Positions 39,850-51,242 are shown, numbered from the stretch's first letter. The stretch: 64,000 nucleotides of DNA from Prorocentrum cordatum (GCA_963575745.1 CAUYUJ010007202.1:436770-500769), one strand, 5' to 3'. Made by a program: numbers and translations. The notes: generated by a model from the letters alone, not told the origin.

Positions 39850-40595
39850 AGCCCTCGAAAGGGAGGCGCCCGCTGAAGATGCCCGAGGCATGCTAATGAG
39901 ACCCAGGGCCAACGAACGACGGAGAGACACTGCTTTTTGTTCACAGCATTGTGCGCGCAGCCGCTGCTATCCAGCTCCTGGCGCAGAAACTGGTGCGCAT
40001 AACATAATGCATGCTGCACGTTGCGTGCAGAAGTAGCAATAAGCGCACGGGGCGCATCGTCGGCGTAGACGCGGCACGACAGGTCGAGGGGCCGCAGGAG
40101 AAAAGGTGCCCACGCCGCACACAGGGCCTCGCTCGGCCAGATCACCCTATCGGGATCGCCAGGCGGCACAGGTGGCACCAGCTGCTGCGTGCACCAGTCC
40201 TCGTGCGACATGGGCGGAGGAGGCGCAGGTGCGTCGCCCGATGTAGCCTGGCGCAGCCGACCAAGCCACCGTTGGATAGGTCGCCGAAGAGCCCGCGCAA
40301 CCAAAATCGCCGCAGGGGCGTCGCCCATGAATGCCCCCACCAGGTTGCGTAGGTTGCGCTGTCCGTCCGCAGCCTGAATAGTGAACGTCGAGGTCTCATG
40401 CCACTGATGGAAGAACGCCTGGCCCCGCGGCAACGCGGTCTCGCGCGCAGTCTCGCGCAGCTCGCTGAATGGCGCGCAGCAGAACGCATTGGACACATCC
40501 TCCTTGGAGATGATCGTCGAGATGCCCTTCGCCCACATCCTGCTCAGCAGCGCCTCCTGGCAGAACTTGGCACCTCCCCGATCCCTGCCCGGCAA
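39850..40595 (-). CDS. LINE reverse transcriptase core, intact palm
   Basis: The open frame on the minus strand from 40595 encodes GISTIISKEDVSNAFCCAPF (motif A; the Asp of EDVSNAF is catalytic), then FFHQWHETSTFTIQAADGQR, NLVGAFMGDAPAAI (motif B region, with MGD), and SCRVYADDAPRALI (motif C, YADD at about 40055-40070). SSGCAHNAVNKKQCLSV is the following palm/thumb strand. All three acidic residues needed for polymerisation are present. The frame runs on to 39609, but sequence after about 39900 looks shifted. RT copies the element's RNA into DNA at the nicked target. Whether any protein is made is unknown, since flanking segments are frameshifted. Confidence 0.7.
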
Positions 40596-41151
40596 TTAAC
40601 CGCGCTCGCAATCAGGTTCTGCATCGACAGCTCCACGTCGCAACGCTGCGTTGTGCCGCGCCACCCCCGTGCGACGCAGCCCGTGAATAGATCGCCTCGA
40701 ACTCAATTAAGCCTTCTTTTCCATTTCCGTTAGACAGCCCAGTGGCACGCGAATGGCGCCAGACCGCCAACGCGCGACCGACTCGACGAATATGGCGACA
40801 AATATTCCGGATGGCTTCCAGGGCGGCGGGGCCCCCCATCGTCGAGGCCGCGGCCCCAAGACCACGTCTATCACGAGCCGACCTATGTTGTGGGAAACAC
40901 TCCGCGCGCCCAGCAGCGCCGCCCTTCTTATTCGTCTCCGTCGCCGCCCCCCCGTCGTCTCCGAGGCTTCCGACGAGCGCCGTCGAAGCGCCCGTTGGGG
41001 CCGAGAACCAGAATCAGAATTTCGCGCGGCGCACTGCGCACAGGAGCCAGCCCCCCTGCGCGCAGCACGTTCGAGCAGAGCCCCCACCTCCCCCAGGTCG
41101 CCCCCCCCCCCCACCACCACCACGCACACCCACCCTTCAACGCGCGCGAGT

Positions 41152-41910
41152 CTATCCGGCCCAAACAAAGGAGCGGGGGAGCCCATCAAGACATTGCCGC
41201 CGGCATCCTGCAGATTCAAGCGGCACCGCTCGCAGCCCGCCTTCGGGGCCAGGGCGCGAGAAACACTGCCGCGCCTCGTCGCACCTGGGCGCGAACTCCT
41301 CTGCGACGTTGTGCCTTCTCCGCTTCGGGCCGCCACGCTTGCCCGCCGGCAGGCGCGCCAACCTCCGCGCCCCCGCGCGGCGACGACTGCGCCACGCTTC
41401 GCCAATCTCGGCAACGATCTCCTCCGTCGTCTCCTCGAACCTCGAGCGGCGTAACTTCCTCAGCCTCCGTGAGGCCCGCGCCAGCAACATACACGCATGG
41501 CCGTCGTTACCCTCGACCTCCCGAATCCTCCGCCGTTCAGCAAGAAGACGCGATCGATCTTCAGCAAATGCTTCTGCCCTGAGTCCCTCCGCCAACTGTC
41601 TGCCAAAGTGTCGCTCTGCCACCGCGTGCACCGCAGTGGCCCACTTAGCCCAGGCCTCGTCTGGAGCAGGGGCCGACACGCAGAGATCATGATAATCTGG
41701 CCCGCCCCCGAACTCACTCTCCAGGTCAAGGATGAACTCTGGCACCCCCGTTCCTCGCCGAAGAGCTTGGGCGAGGCGGTCGAAGTCCCATCCAGCCTGC
41801 TCGATGCAAGAATGTGACAGATCGAAGGTATAGTTAAGCCTCAGCAGCAGCGGGACGTGGTCACGCACCCCCTGCTTCCGAATCAGCTTGAGCATCGCGC
41901 TCGAACGCAC
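41152..41910 (-). pseudogene. LINE endonuclease end and inter-domain linker
   Basis: The frame starts near the end of the endonuclease: KQGVRDHVPLLLRLNYTFD, where RDH replaces the family's SDH (the His is catalytic). Then a basic helical linker (WAKWATAVHAVAERHFGR, RLRKLRRSRFEETTEEIVAE) of the type that joins endonuclease and RT. It ends near 41152, where the frame is lost before the RT begins. Confidence 0.6.
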
Positions 41911-42690
41911 CAGTGGGACGCACTCCTTGACATCCTCCGCCTGCCACGCGCAAGTCGCTATGCAGTCGATGCAAGGCGCCGGGGCCGAGCCGTACTAGTT
42001 TGGTCCAGTCGGGAAGTCGGTGGACACAGCACGGATCGCATACTTTTCCATCACCTCTAACACACGGTCGCCCGCGTAGTGCTCCTCGGAGTTGCAGTCC
42101 CTGCCCAGCGCCCTGGACGTCGCGAGTACCTGCCCGTCCGCCTTCCTGCGCCAACCGAGCGAGTCGTTCAAGTCGAAGCCCCACAGGAGACTGGCCCTCC
42201 TAGGCGTCAAGCTGAAGACACGCTCGAGCCACGCGCACATGGTGTCGACCGTGTGCTGGCGCCCGCGATGTGACTCAGGCGCAACCGACTCTCTCCCCTC
42301 TCTCCGTGCCGACGGGCGCGGCGGGAAGTAGGTAATCGGGATCGCGATATCAAAGCAGCCAAACCTCAGTCTATGAAGGGCCAGTCTGCCTATCGTTTGC
42401 TATGGCACCGCTGGCGTGTCGACCAATTCTTGGTCCTGAACTTCGTCTTTCTCACCATCAACACAATTCCACAAGACTTGTTGGAGTGTCGGCTTGGCAC
42501 ATATCCCGAATGGATTGCAAAGTGAAACTTACACGGCGATCTTTTCGTCACCTGATATTGTGAGGCTCTGTCGCCCATAATTGTAAGGAAAATCAAATCC
42601 ACGTGCGTAAACTCGTCACTGAGATCATGTAGCCTCGGCGCGTCCGCGCTCATACAATTCCCGTGCAAGAAAGTGAGCACATCGTCACAT
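41860..42690 (-). pseudogene. LINE APE-like endonuclease, N-terminal part, frameshifted
   Basis: The first frame on the minus strand (42680-42390): MLTFLHGNCMSADAPRLHDL, FTHVDLIFLT, then NKSCGIVLMVRKTKFRTKNW, i.e. the first two strands and the S-x-G-x-x-V/I strand of the exonuclease/endonuclease fold. A second frame (42240-41995) has PRRASLLWGFDLNDSLGWRR, where WGFDLND stands for the GDFN-type metal-binding motif. These enzymes nick target DNA to prime reverse transcription. Frame breaks make this copy inactive. Confidence 0.6.
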
Positions 42691-43084
42691 CACAAGCATC
42701 ACGATAAAAAATTCCGGCGAGCTGGCCGTGGGGGCCTGGCCGAAGCGAGGGTACGTAAGCGGGTGTGCTGGGTCTCCTGCCCCAGGTGCGCGATCGCCTG
42801 GGCACGGGGGGGCTCGGAGGAGGAGGGGTGTAGGAGGCAGCAGGAGGCAGCCAGAGCTGGAGGACGAGCAGGGAGGAGCGGTGGGCAGCGGCAGGGGGGC
42901 GGAGACGGCTGGGGCAGCAGCCGCGCTGCTCTTTGTCCGCTTGAATGTTGTGCTGGATCCACTTGGAGAGCGTGCTGGACCCGTGGCCGTAGCCCCCCGC
43001 CAGCGGCACGTAGTCCTGGTGCGGACATGGGGGGCCCACAGCACGGGGCGCTGCCAGAGGTGGGGCCTGGCCTGGCCTGGAAAG
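42691..43084. other. Unassigned sequence
   Basis: No gene was recognised upstream of the minus-strand LINE; no spliced-leader relic was seen here. Confidence 0.4.
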
Positions 43085-43243
43085 CGGCTGCACGCGAGAG
43101 CGACCCTCTGCGAGGGCGACCTTCGACGCGCGGCCTGCTGATCGTCGCGCGCGATGCGACAGTAACGGCCTGCGCGCTCGGGATTGGCCCCCGCGCCCCC
43201 CCCCAAGGTCACCCGGGCGAAGGGTCACTCCTACATGTAGCCG
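43085..43243 (+). mobile_element. MITE family H, copy 4 (diverged)
   Basis: CGGCTGCACGCGAGAGCGAC on the left and GGGTCACTCCTACATGTAGC on the right, with the interior GCGATGCGACAGTAACGGCC and TGCGCGCTCGG shared with copies 2 and 3. The shortest and most diverged copy. Confidence 0.65.
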
Positions 43244-43519
43244 ACTGGTGGCCTCCGGAGCACCCCACACAAGGCCCAGAGGGACCTGGGGGCTCGAGCA
43301 CAGCGCGGAAAGCCAGGGGCGAGGACCACCCCTGGCAGGCTCCGGGCGCAGACCGTGGGGAGGTACAGTGCTCGGGGAGGGAGCGCTAGCGGGTTTTTGG
43401 GGAGCTTCCAGGATGCTGGACGCCACTCCCCCCGCCCCCCTCCACCACCCTCTCCCCTGCACTCCCCCCCCGCACACCCCGCCACCTCCGACAAGATTGC
43501 CTCCCTGGCAAGGAGTTGG

Positions 43520-43524
43520 CAATC

Positions 43525-43607
<83 letters not shown>

Positions 43608-43915
43608 GCGGCGGCGGCCGCGGCGGCGGCGACAGCGGCGGCGGTGGCGGCCGCGGCGGCCGCGGACGGCCGTCCATGGTGCCCGCCATCGGCGGGAAGC
43701 CCCACGACGCCGGGAACTCCATCTTCGCCCCAGGCCTGACTGCAGCGACGACGAGGACGACGAACGACGGACGACGAACAGCAGCGGAGGACGGACGAAC
43801 GACGGAGGCGGCGACGAGCAGCGACGACTGACAACGACGACCGTCCATGGCGAACAACGGACCCGGCAACAGCAGCGGACGACGGAAAACAACGACGAAC
43901 GACGGGACGGCGGCG

Positions 43916-43959
<44 letters not shown>

Positions 43960-43995
43960 ACGACGCTGGCCGGAAGCGGACGACAAAGACGACGA

Positions 43996-44035
<40 letters not shown>

Positions 44036-44420
44036 AGCAACGGCAAATTGCGGCGTGCCTCGCGGCGGGCTGCGCCGGGAGCGGCACGTGCAGCGAGGGG
44101 GGCCTGTCAGGCGGGCGTGCTCGTCGTCTTACGCCGTGCGCAGTCTCCGACGACGACAACCGAACGACGACGGTCGACGACGGCGGCGTCGCAGTCGGCG
44201 TCGCCCGTCGTACGTCGTGCGTCGTCGCGTCGTGCGTCGTGCGTCGTGCGTCGTACGGCGACGTCGTCCTCACCAGTGCCGTCGTCCACGACGTCGCCCC
44301 CTCTCCTCCACCTCCTCATTCTCATCCTCATCCTCGTTCTCTTTCATCCTCCCACCCCCGCATCGTCGTGCGTCGTCGCCGACGAGAGCGTCGACCACGA
44401 CGTCGTCCTTCTACTTCTCC
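43520..44420. repeat. (GAC)n ... (GTC)n region with GGC core
   Basis: (GAC)n at 43524-43595, (GGC)n at 43593-43672, GAC/ACG-rich sequence to about 44040, then CGTC/GTCGTC-rich sequence 44110-44420. Because the right half is rich in the complement of the left half, the region could fold on itself. Asp- and Arg-rich ORFs here are repeat translations. Confidence 0.85.
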
Positions 44421-45820
44421 ACATCATTATCCTCCCTCCTGCTCCTCCTCCATCCTCCTCCCACGTGAGGTGGAGGGGGAGGCGGAGAAGGAAGACTTCA
44501 ACCAAGGCCTCCGACGACGTGATTTGGTCGACATGGTACTCGTGGCTTTCTTCAGTTTCGGCAGCTAGGGGCCCGCTCCTGTCGAAAAGCAACCCAGGAC
44601 AAAAAAACAACCATGGGGAAGCTCCAGAGGGCGGACACTCGCAAGGATCGGGTCGTCGGAGGTCTGGGAGGGACGCCTCCGTAATAAATGGGCCCGTCCT
44701 AAGAGAACCCCGCCGTGACACCCCCTTCGGCGACATTAGCTTCCGCCTTGACAGCCTGGTTCCACATGCTACTTTCCGCCGACTTCCCCGCGGTCATGCA
44801 TGAGCGCACGCAACAGGCTGAGCAGCACCGATGTCGCGAGAGCACGGGCGAAACAAGCTGAACAGCGCCGTTTCCGAACAGGTGAACGGCTGATTGCTGG
44901 ACTCTGACTTTCGCGTCTTGTATCATAACTCTGCGCGGGATGCACAAGTCAGAACCGCACATGCAGGCGACGCCGTCGAACACCTCCGCGACGCACCTGC
45001 CCGTCTCATCAGAAGATCCTGGGGTTGGTTCGTCTCCGCTCGCGAAACTGTCGGCTGCACAATACGGGCGGGTCGTTTCTTGGTGGCCCACGACGCTGTC
45101 CAGATCCCCTGGCGCTGGGACGTACTCAGAATTGTGTATCTGTCTTTGTGGACCACCTGCGTGTCTCCTTGAAAGCGGCGGCAATTCCAAGCGCATTGCT
45201 ACGAATCCGCGACTGCACTGGGCAGCGTCGCAAAAAAAATAAAAACCTTCACGCGGCTTGCAGAATCAGCAACGCAAGGAAGCAAATCCGCACCCAAGTC
45301 TCAAGCCACGTCTTTCAAAGGGTGGCCAGAAGCATCAAAATCGGCGCAAAGCTGCGCACTTCAGCAACCTGCACACGGTCAGTCGCGATGGCTCCGCTGT
45401 GGGAAACCATAGCTCGGCATACAGCTGCTTCTCAAAAAGCGGTCTGGCCTCCCACAGTTTACACCAACTCCGAATTGCATCGCAACGTGGCCGTCTCAAT
45501 TATAATAGCAACGCCCTGTCGCCATCACTGCTCGCAGCATTCGCGGGAGCTGAATTGCCGGCGCTGCCGCCGGCAAGTTGCGAATCGTATCGTGGGTTTT
45601 CCGGGCGCAAGCGTCTTGCGACGCTGCTCACAGCGCGTTCGGCATTTTCGCCACTTCCGCGATGCTACGCCAGCATGGCCATAGTGCCTTGGGCACGTTG
45701 GCGCTGAAAAGATACGAAACGTGATCCGACTATACAAACAGACACATACACACACAAACAAATAGCCTGGCGAAGGACCCAACCATATGCAGCCGCGAAA
45801 ACAGCAACTGTGAATATCGT
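44421..45820. other. Unassigned sequence of moderate GC
   Basis: About 1.4 kb of normal complexity. A minus-strand frame of 165 codons (44699-45196) has scattered Cys (GVACMCGSDLCIP, RHRCCSACCVRSC) but no known domain. Frames upstream on the same strand are short. It could be a decayed gene; nothing identifies it. Confidence 0.35.
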
Positions 45821-45824
45821 CTTC

Positions 45825-46990
45825 GGTGGAACCCCCTTATGGGGCCGCGAACGCTGAAACGCTGTACTGGGTGGGGGAAACGCATGCGAACACCAACACT
45901 GAAGCCTTCGGTGGAGCTCCCAATTTGGCCACGAAACGCGGGAAACGCATGCGAACACCGCTACTGGGGCCTTCAGTGGAGCTCCGTATGGAGCCACGAA
46001 GCGCTGCACTGGATGGGGGAAACACACGCTGACACCGCCACTGGGGCCTTCGGTCGAACTCTCTATGGGGCCCTGAAGCGCCGTGGTGGGAAGGGAAACG
46101 CACGCGGGCACCGCAACTGGGGCCTTCGGTGGAGCTCCCTATGGGGCCACGAAGCGCTGCACTGGGTTAGGGGAAACGCATGCGGACACTGCCGTTGGGG
46201 CCTTCGGAGGCGCTCCCTATGGGGCCACGAAGCTCTATAGTTCGGGGAGACGTAAGACTCGGGTACGGGGGACTCGGGTTGGCCTGACGGGGCCATCATA
46301 AAAATGGCGAGACCCATTATGAAATTTGACGCGAGCTCACGCCGCAAACATCCCACGAAAACCGGACCGTCAAAATCCAAGACGCGGTCGTCAAAAAACG
46401 CCGACAAACCCGAGTTCTGGCTTACTCGAGTCTTACGTTTCCCCGGATAGTGGGCGGGGGGAACGCATGCGGACACCGCCACTGGGGCCCTCGGTGGAAC
46501 TCCCTGTGTGGCCACGAAACCCTGCACTGGGTGGGGGTAGCGCATGCGGACACCGCCACTGGGGCCTTCGGTGGTGCTCCCTATGGGGCCACGAAACGCC
46601 GCGTGGAGTTCCCTGTGGAGTCACGAAACGCTGCACTGGGTGGGGGGGGGGAGGCACACGCGGACACCGCTACTGGGGCCTTCGGTGGAGCTCCCTATGG
46701 GACCACGAAAAGCCGTAATGGACGGGGGAAACACATGCGGACACCGCCATTGGGACCTTCGGCGGAGCTCCCTATGGGACAACGAAGCGTTGCATTGGGC
46801 GGGGGAAATGCATGCGAACACAGTCACTGGGGCCTTCGGCGGAGGTCCCTATGAGGCCGCGAAGCGTGCGGGGGGTACCGAAACGGGAACGGCGGTGCCA
46901 TGCAAACTCTCCCACTGGGGCCTTAGGCGAAGGTCCCTATACGGACAGGAAACGTGTGAGGGGTGCGCCGAAATGGGGCGGACGAGAGGC
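45825..46990 (+). repeat. 78-bp satellite
   Basis: About 12 units of about 78 bp containing GGGGCCTTCGGTGGAGCTCC, CTATGGGGCCACGAAGCGCT and GGGGGAAACGCATGCGGACA. Unit starts are 76-78 bp apart (46045, 46121, 46199; 46486, 46563). Interrupted by a family F element. More diverged units continue at 48580-48850. Confidence 0.95.
46241..46446 (-). mobile_element. MITE family F, copy 2, inserted in the 78-bp satellite
   Basis: A 206-bp element, inverted relative to 14676-14884, with ends CGGGGAGACGTAAGACTCGG and CGAGTCTTACGTTTCCCCG. It is flanked by ATAG on both sides (46237-46240, 46447-46450). Deleting the element and one ATAG restores a normal satellite unit, so this is a clean insertion with a 4-bp target duplication. 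Confidence 0.85.
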
Positions 46991-46994
46991 GTAA

Positions 46995-47450
46995 TATATA
47001 GGCACACGCGTAAAACACATAAAAGTCGAGCCAGAGGAGAGGGGCAATCTATAGGTACATGCGTAAAACGCATGGGATTCAAGCCCGAGGGAAGGAGCAA
47101 GATATTGGAACATATGTAAATACACGCAGGATCCGAAGCAAAATATAAGAACTCGAGCCCCAGGGCACAGGCAATCGATAGGGACATACGTAAAGCACAT
47201 AGGATTCGAGCCACAGGGGAGAAGCAACATAGATGGTCATACTTGAAACGCGTAGGATTCGAGCCACACAGGAGGGGCAAGCTTCAGGCACATACTTTAA
47301 AACACATGGGATTCGAACCCCAGAAGGGGCGAGCCATAGGAACATATGTGGAACAAACAAATTCGAGCCGGAAGAGAGGGGCAATCTAGGGGAACAGACG
47401 TAAACATACACACACAGGCTTCGAGCCCCAGGAAAAGGGCATTGCAGCTG
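46995..47450 (+). repeat. 53-bp satellite
   Basis: Eight units starting near 47000, 47053, 47110, 47182, 47235, 47288, 47340 and 47391, typically 53 bp long. Each has ACATACGTAAAACACATAGG, ATTCGAGCC and GAGGGGCAA. Less GC-rich than the surroundings. Confidence 0.9.
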
Positions 47451-47629
47451 AAATCGAACCAAATACACTATAGTGAACAACCGGTGAAACGCCTTCCCTG
47501 GGCCTCCCCCGCTGCGAAGACTCTTGTGGAAGAAAGTCTTCGAGCACTGCTAGAACTCCCTGGCAAAACGCCAATAGGGAAAGAGGCCCCCCAGAGGCCC
47601 CCCAGAGGCACACGAAAACGTGAACTTTC
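47451..47629. other. Unassigned sequence
   Basis: No feature was recognised. Confidence 0.3.
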
Positions 47630-47890
47630 CACTGACCTCAATCCTCAAACATCGATCCTCGAGAACGTTACTGGGGAGACCGGCTCAGAGGGGGGGGGGC
47701 GCCATCAAGCTGGAAGCCGCGACGGATCGACGATAGGCCCCGGGTAGCAAATCCCCGCGTTCTTCGGCGAGGCGGGCTGTCGGGCCCATTGCAGGCGATC
47801 AATGTTATCCTTCCCCTCGAGTTGCCCCGTCAGAACCTCGATCCTCGAACCCCGAAGCTCGAGCCCACGCCCCCCCGGCGGCGCCGCGGC
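47630..47890. repeat. Dispersed repeat related to 34310-34730
   Basis: GATCGACGATAGGCCCCGGG, AGCAAATCCCCGCGTTC, GGCGGGCTGTCGGGCCC and GGCGATCAA follow the same order as 34390-34480, with ATCGATCCTCGAG-type units on both sides. Confidence 0.5.
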
Positions 47891-48579
47891 GAAGCGCTCG
47901 GGGAGCCTAAGACTTCAGGATTCTGGGTTGGCCTCGCGCGCACCCTGAAAGAGCGCGAGGTCCAGGCGGAGAGAAACGTGACAGCCACCGATAATTACGA
48001 CGGCGACGACGAGCGGCGACGGCGAAAACGAGGAAAACGTTCGCATAATTTGACTACGGCGGCGTCCGTCTGGATGAACCCGCCGGTGTAGCAGGAGCTA
48101 CGGTCCCTATGGGGCCACATGTGGTCGTTGTGGTCGTACCTCTGCTGCCGAGGACGGCAGATGAACGATCGTAGCGACGGACGACGACAGCTAAGCGCTG
48201 GGGGGGGCCGCCTCGGGAGGGCGGGGCGGAACTCGTCGGCGTCCTCCCCGTAGACCTCCTTGGCCTGCAGTGGAGGCCGCGATGGAGGGCGAAGCCAGGA
48301 CCGGCCGAGGGGGAGGAGGGAAAGGAGGGGGGGAGTTGGCGAGGGGGAGGCAGAAGAGGGGGACCCTGACATCCTCGCGTCGCGAACACATCACAACTTG
48401 AGGTTTTTGTTCCCTTTCGGCTTCCCGGGGCGCTCACCAGCCCTCGGGACCGTCTAAAACGGCCTGGACTGGAAAACCAGTCCAGGGAAAGGGGTCAAGA
48501 CCACCTGATGAGTCACAGTATGAAATAATCCCGGCGAAAGGCCCAACCATTTGCAGTTGCGAGTACCGTCGTTGTGGGC
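47891..48579. other. Unassigned sequence
   Basis: About 690 bp. No gene motif; a GAC-rich patch near 48000. Confidence 0.35.
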
Positions 48580-48850
48580 ATCGCCCTCGGTGGAGCTCCT
48601 GATTGGGCCTCGAAGCGTGTGAAGGGTGCGCCGAATTGGGGCAGGGCGGCCACACGGGGGCCCCCCATGTGGCCATGTGAGGGGCGTGCCGAAATGGATA
48701 GGGGCCGCCATGCGGGCGCTGTCAGTGGCTCGCTCGGTGGAGCTCCCATGGATGGGACCATGAAACGTTCGAGGATACGCAGCAACGGGCGAGGGCGGCC
48801 GCATGTGGCACACCCTTTGGGGCCTTCGGTGGAGCTCCCTCTGGGGCCAT
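48580..48850 (+). repeat. Diverged 78-bp satellite units
   Basis: GGTGGAGCTCC occurs at about 48590, 48738 and 48831, with GGGGCC and CGAAGCGT context as in the array at 45825-46990. Confidence 0.65.
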
Positions 48851-48854
48851 GATC

Positions 48855-49412
48855 CCCCCGTCCGTCCGTCCGTCCGTCCGTCGGTGGCCCTAGCGGTGTC
48901 CCGCGGTGTCCCGTGGTCTTCCATGGTGTCCCGTGCTGTCCGCCGCTGCTAGGGCGAAGTCAAGACAAATGTTTCTCCCCCGTCCGTCCGTCCGTCCGTC
49001 CGTCCGTCCGGCGGTGGCCCTAGCGCTGTCCCGCGGTGTCCCGTGGTGTCCCGTGGTGTCCAGTGGAGTGAGATCGATCGTGAGACTGATAGTGAGATCG
49101 ATACTGAGATCGATGTGGTGCCCGAAGTGTCCCGTGGTGTCCTATGGTGTTCCGTCGAGTGAGATCGATAATGAGATCGATTGTGAGATCGACAAATTTC
49201 CCGTGGTGCCCCGTGGTGTCCCGTGGTGTCCCGTTGAGTGAGATCGATAATGAGATCGATGTGGTGCCCCGAGGTGTCCCGTGGTGTCCCGTGGTGTCCC
49301 AAAAAGTGGCATCGATAGTGAGATCAACAAGTGTCCCATGGTGTTCCGTTGAGTGAGATCGATAAACATGTGGATAGTGAAATCGATAATGAGATCGATG
49401 TGGTGTCCCTCA
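48855..49412 (+). repeat. (CCGT)n, GGTGTCCCGTG and 12-bp satellite composite
   Basis: (GTCC)n runs at 48857-48885 and 48980-49012; GGTGTCCCGTG repeats; and 12-bp units AGTGAGATCGAT from 49064, which are the reverse complement of the satellite at 13806-14400. The same two motifs are therefore joined at both loci. Confidence 0.9.
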
Positions 49413-49422
49413 TCTCCCCGCC

Positions 49423-49675
49423 TCCTCCTCCTCCTCCTCCTCCTCCTCCTCCCCTCCTCCTCCTGCCCTCCCCTCCCTCCTCCCTCCTCCCTCCTCCCTC
49501 CTCCTCCTCCTCTCCTTCCTCCTTCCTCCTTCCTCATCCTCCCTCCCTCCTCCCTCCCTCTCCTTCCTCCCTCCTCCCTCTCCCCTCCTCTCCTCCTCCT
49601 CCTCCTCCTCTTCCTCCTCCTCCTCCTCCTCCTCCTCCTCCTCCTCCTCCTCCTCCTCCGCCTTCTCCTCCTATC
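49423..49675 (+). repeat. (TCC)n microsatellite
   Basis: TCC tract with CCCTCCTCC and CTTCC variants. Confidence 0.95.
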
Positions 49676-49799
49676 CCCCGCGCCGCAGGTCGCGCCCCCC
49701 CTGCCTCGCGGCCGTGCGCCCCCGCGCGGGCGCCATTGGCGGGGGTGGCCGAGGCCTGCGTTTTCCTCGGCGCGATTCGCAGGGGCGCAGCCGAGGAGA

Positions 49800-50990
49800 G
49801 CCGATACCATACGAGCACATGCAGAAGGAATGGCGCGACTGGCACGACGAGGTGCCCTGGCGTCAGCACTCGCCATCGAGCTGGAGGAGGAGGTCAGTGA
49901 ACCGCAACCAGGGCCTAGACGAGAACATCCTGGACATGGTGGAGGCCGCCACGAGCGCCGCGGTCTCGGCGGCAGTGAAGGCAGCAGTGGAGGCGGCCTC
50001 GGACAAGGCGGTGGTGGCTCGACCGCGGCCGTCGCAGGCGCCAAGCGTGTGCCCCTCGCAGGCGCCCAGCTTGGCCATCAAGGACATCGAGAGGGACGAG
50101 GCGCCACTGCAGCCGCCGCCAGGGCAATTCACCATCCCCGCGAGGCTTCGAGCGAAGAGCAGGAGCCGTTGCGTGGAGGGTGCCGAGAACAAGCAGGTCC
50201 ACCAGCATCGGGCGAGGGCAACAAGGAGCAGCGGAACACCATAAGGCTGGGTGGGGTCGAACCCGATCTTCCCCGAGCGGCTCCAGGTCGGAGTGGAGGT
50301 GCAGGAGTACACGAAGGGGAAGAAGGAGAACAAGAAGAAGAAAGGCAAGTCTTCGAGAAGGCGTCGGAGGAGCCGAACCAGGTCGGAGGAGCCGATGGAG
50401 GTCAACTGAAGCTGCCTGAGGACGGCGTGCGGGCGGAGGCACTGCTCGAGGTACCGTCCTTCCCCAAGCTGAGCTACCTGGGCGGCCACGCCACTGTTTG
50501 GCACGACTTGGTGAGCGAGGACGGCGGCGGTGAGGATGAGGCGCAGGTCTAGAACCAGTCCGAGGAGGAGGTGATCTACAAGGAGAAGTTCGCGGCTGAA
50601 CACTCGTGAAACCAGGTGCTGGAGGCCAACACGGTGGTGACCTTCAAGTGGGAGCAGGTGAAGGCCAGTCGCAGGCTCGACAGCGATGTGGTCATCGGCG
50701 TCATCAAGAACAAGGGCGTGAAGGAGGAGAAGGGTGAGCAGCAGTTGCAGGAGCAGGAGTTGTGCAAAGTTCCCATTGGTAATGTTGGAGAAGTCTTCGA
50801 GAGCTCTAGACAACGGGCCTCCGCGTCTGGAGCTTCCGGTGGTAGTGTTGGAGACTTCCTGAAGCAGCTGGGGCACGAGGAGGTGAGCAAGCTCATCCTC
50901 GAGGCGGGCGCAGGCGTCACCGTGGAGGAGTTCATCCACTGGGCGTCGGCGTCCTTCACAGCAGGGAGTTTGGCCAGCATGGGCTGAACA
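49800..50990 (+). other. Coding-like region between two (TCC)n tracts, product unknown
   Basis: Low-stop, Glu/Lys/Ala-rich reading in shifting frames. Frame one (about 49800-50244): YEHMQKEWRDWHDEVPWRQ, ENILDMVEAATSAAVSAAVK. Then a frame with ERLQVGVEVQEYTKGKKENK and a basic run (SSRRRRRSRTRSEEPMEVN). Then EALLEVPSFPKLSYLGGHAT. Then (50616-50987) VVTFKWEQVKASRRLDSDVV, SVGDFLKQLGHEEVSKLILE, GVTVEEFIHWASAS. Each segment reads like protein, but frames change at about 50240, 50400 and 50600. It could be a decayed retroelement ORF or a gene with unrecognised introns. The flanking TCC tracts favour a retroposed origin (inference). Confidence 0.35.
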
Positions 50991-51242
50991 ACAAGGTGGC
51001 GAGTCCTGAAGTTTCGGCTTCAGTGAGTCGCAAGGCCTGAGGGCCTCAGGGGGAGTTGCAGCTTCAAGAGTTCTCGTCGGGCCTGCCCCTCGGTTTTGCC
51101 TCGGGCCCTGGGTCCGCCTGCCGTCCCGTCGGCACTCAAGGGGCTGCAACTCTCCTTGAGGTCGGGTCGGCGCGTGCGCCGTGCGTCGGCCAGGCCCGCG
51201 GATAGACCCGCGGTCGCACAGTGGCTACCCTCGCTACCCTCG

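Larger units (their letters stand above)
38500..42690 (-). mobile_element. Minus-strand LINE (endonuclease, RT with YADD, zinc-finger tail)
   Basis: On the minus strand, in order: an APE-like endonuclease (42690-41860), a basic linker (41850-40600), RT (40595-39900), an RT thumb/connection region (39850-39180) and Cys/His fingers (38960-38600). Frameshifts separate several segments, but the RT palm is in one frame with its catalytic residues. It is a different lineage from the LINE at 51370-59758. Confidence 0.75.

Noticed and set aside
43386-44573. Arg- or Asp-rich proteins across the GAC region
   Set aside because: Trinucleotide-repeat translations with no domain.
44699-45196. Minus-strand Cys-containing ORF of 165 codons
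   Set aside because: No recognisable domain, no upstream coding continuity and no spliced-leader relic; listed only within an unassigned stretch.
46995-47450. tRNA genes, because GGATTCGAGCC resembles a T-arm
   Set aside because: The motif is part of a 53-bp satellite; no acceptor stem, anticodon arm or D-arm can be formed around it.
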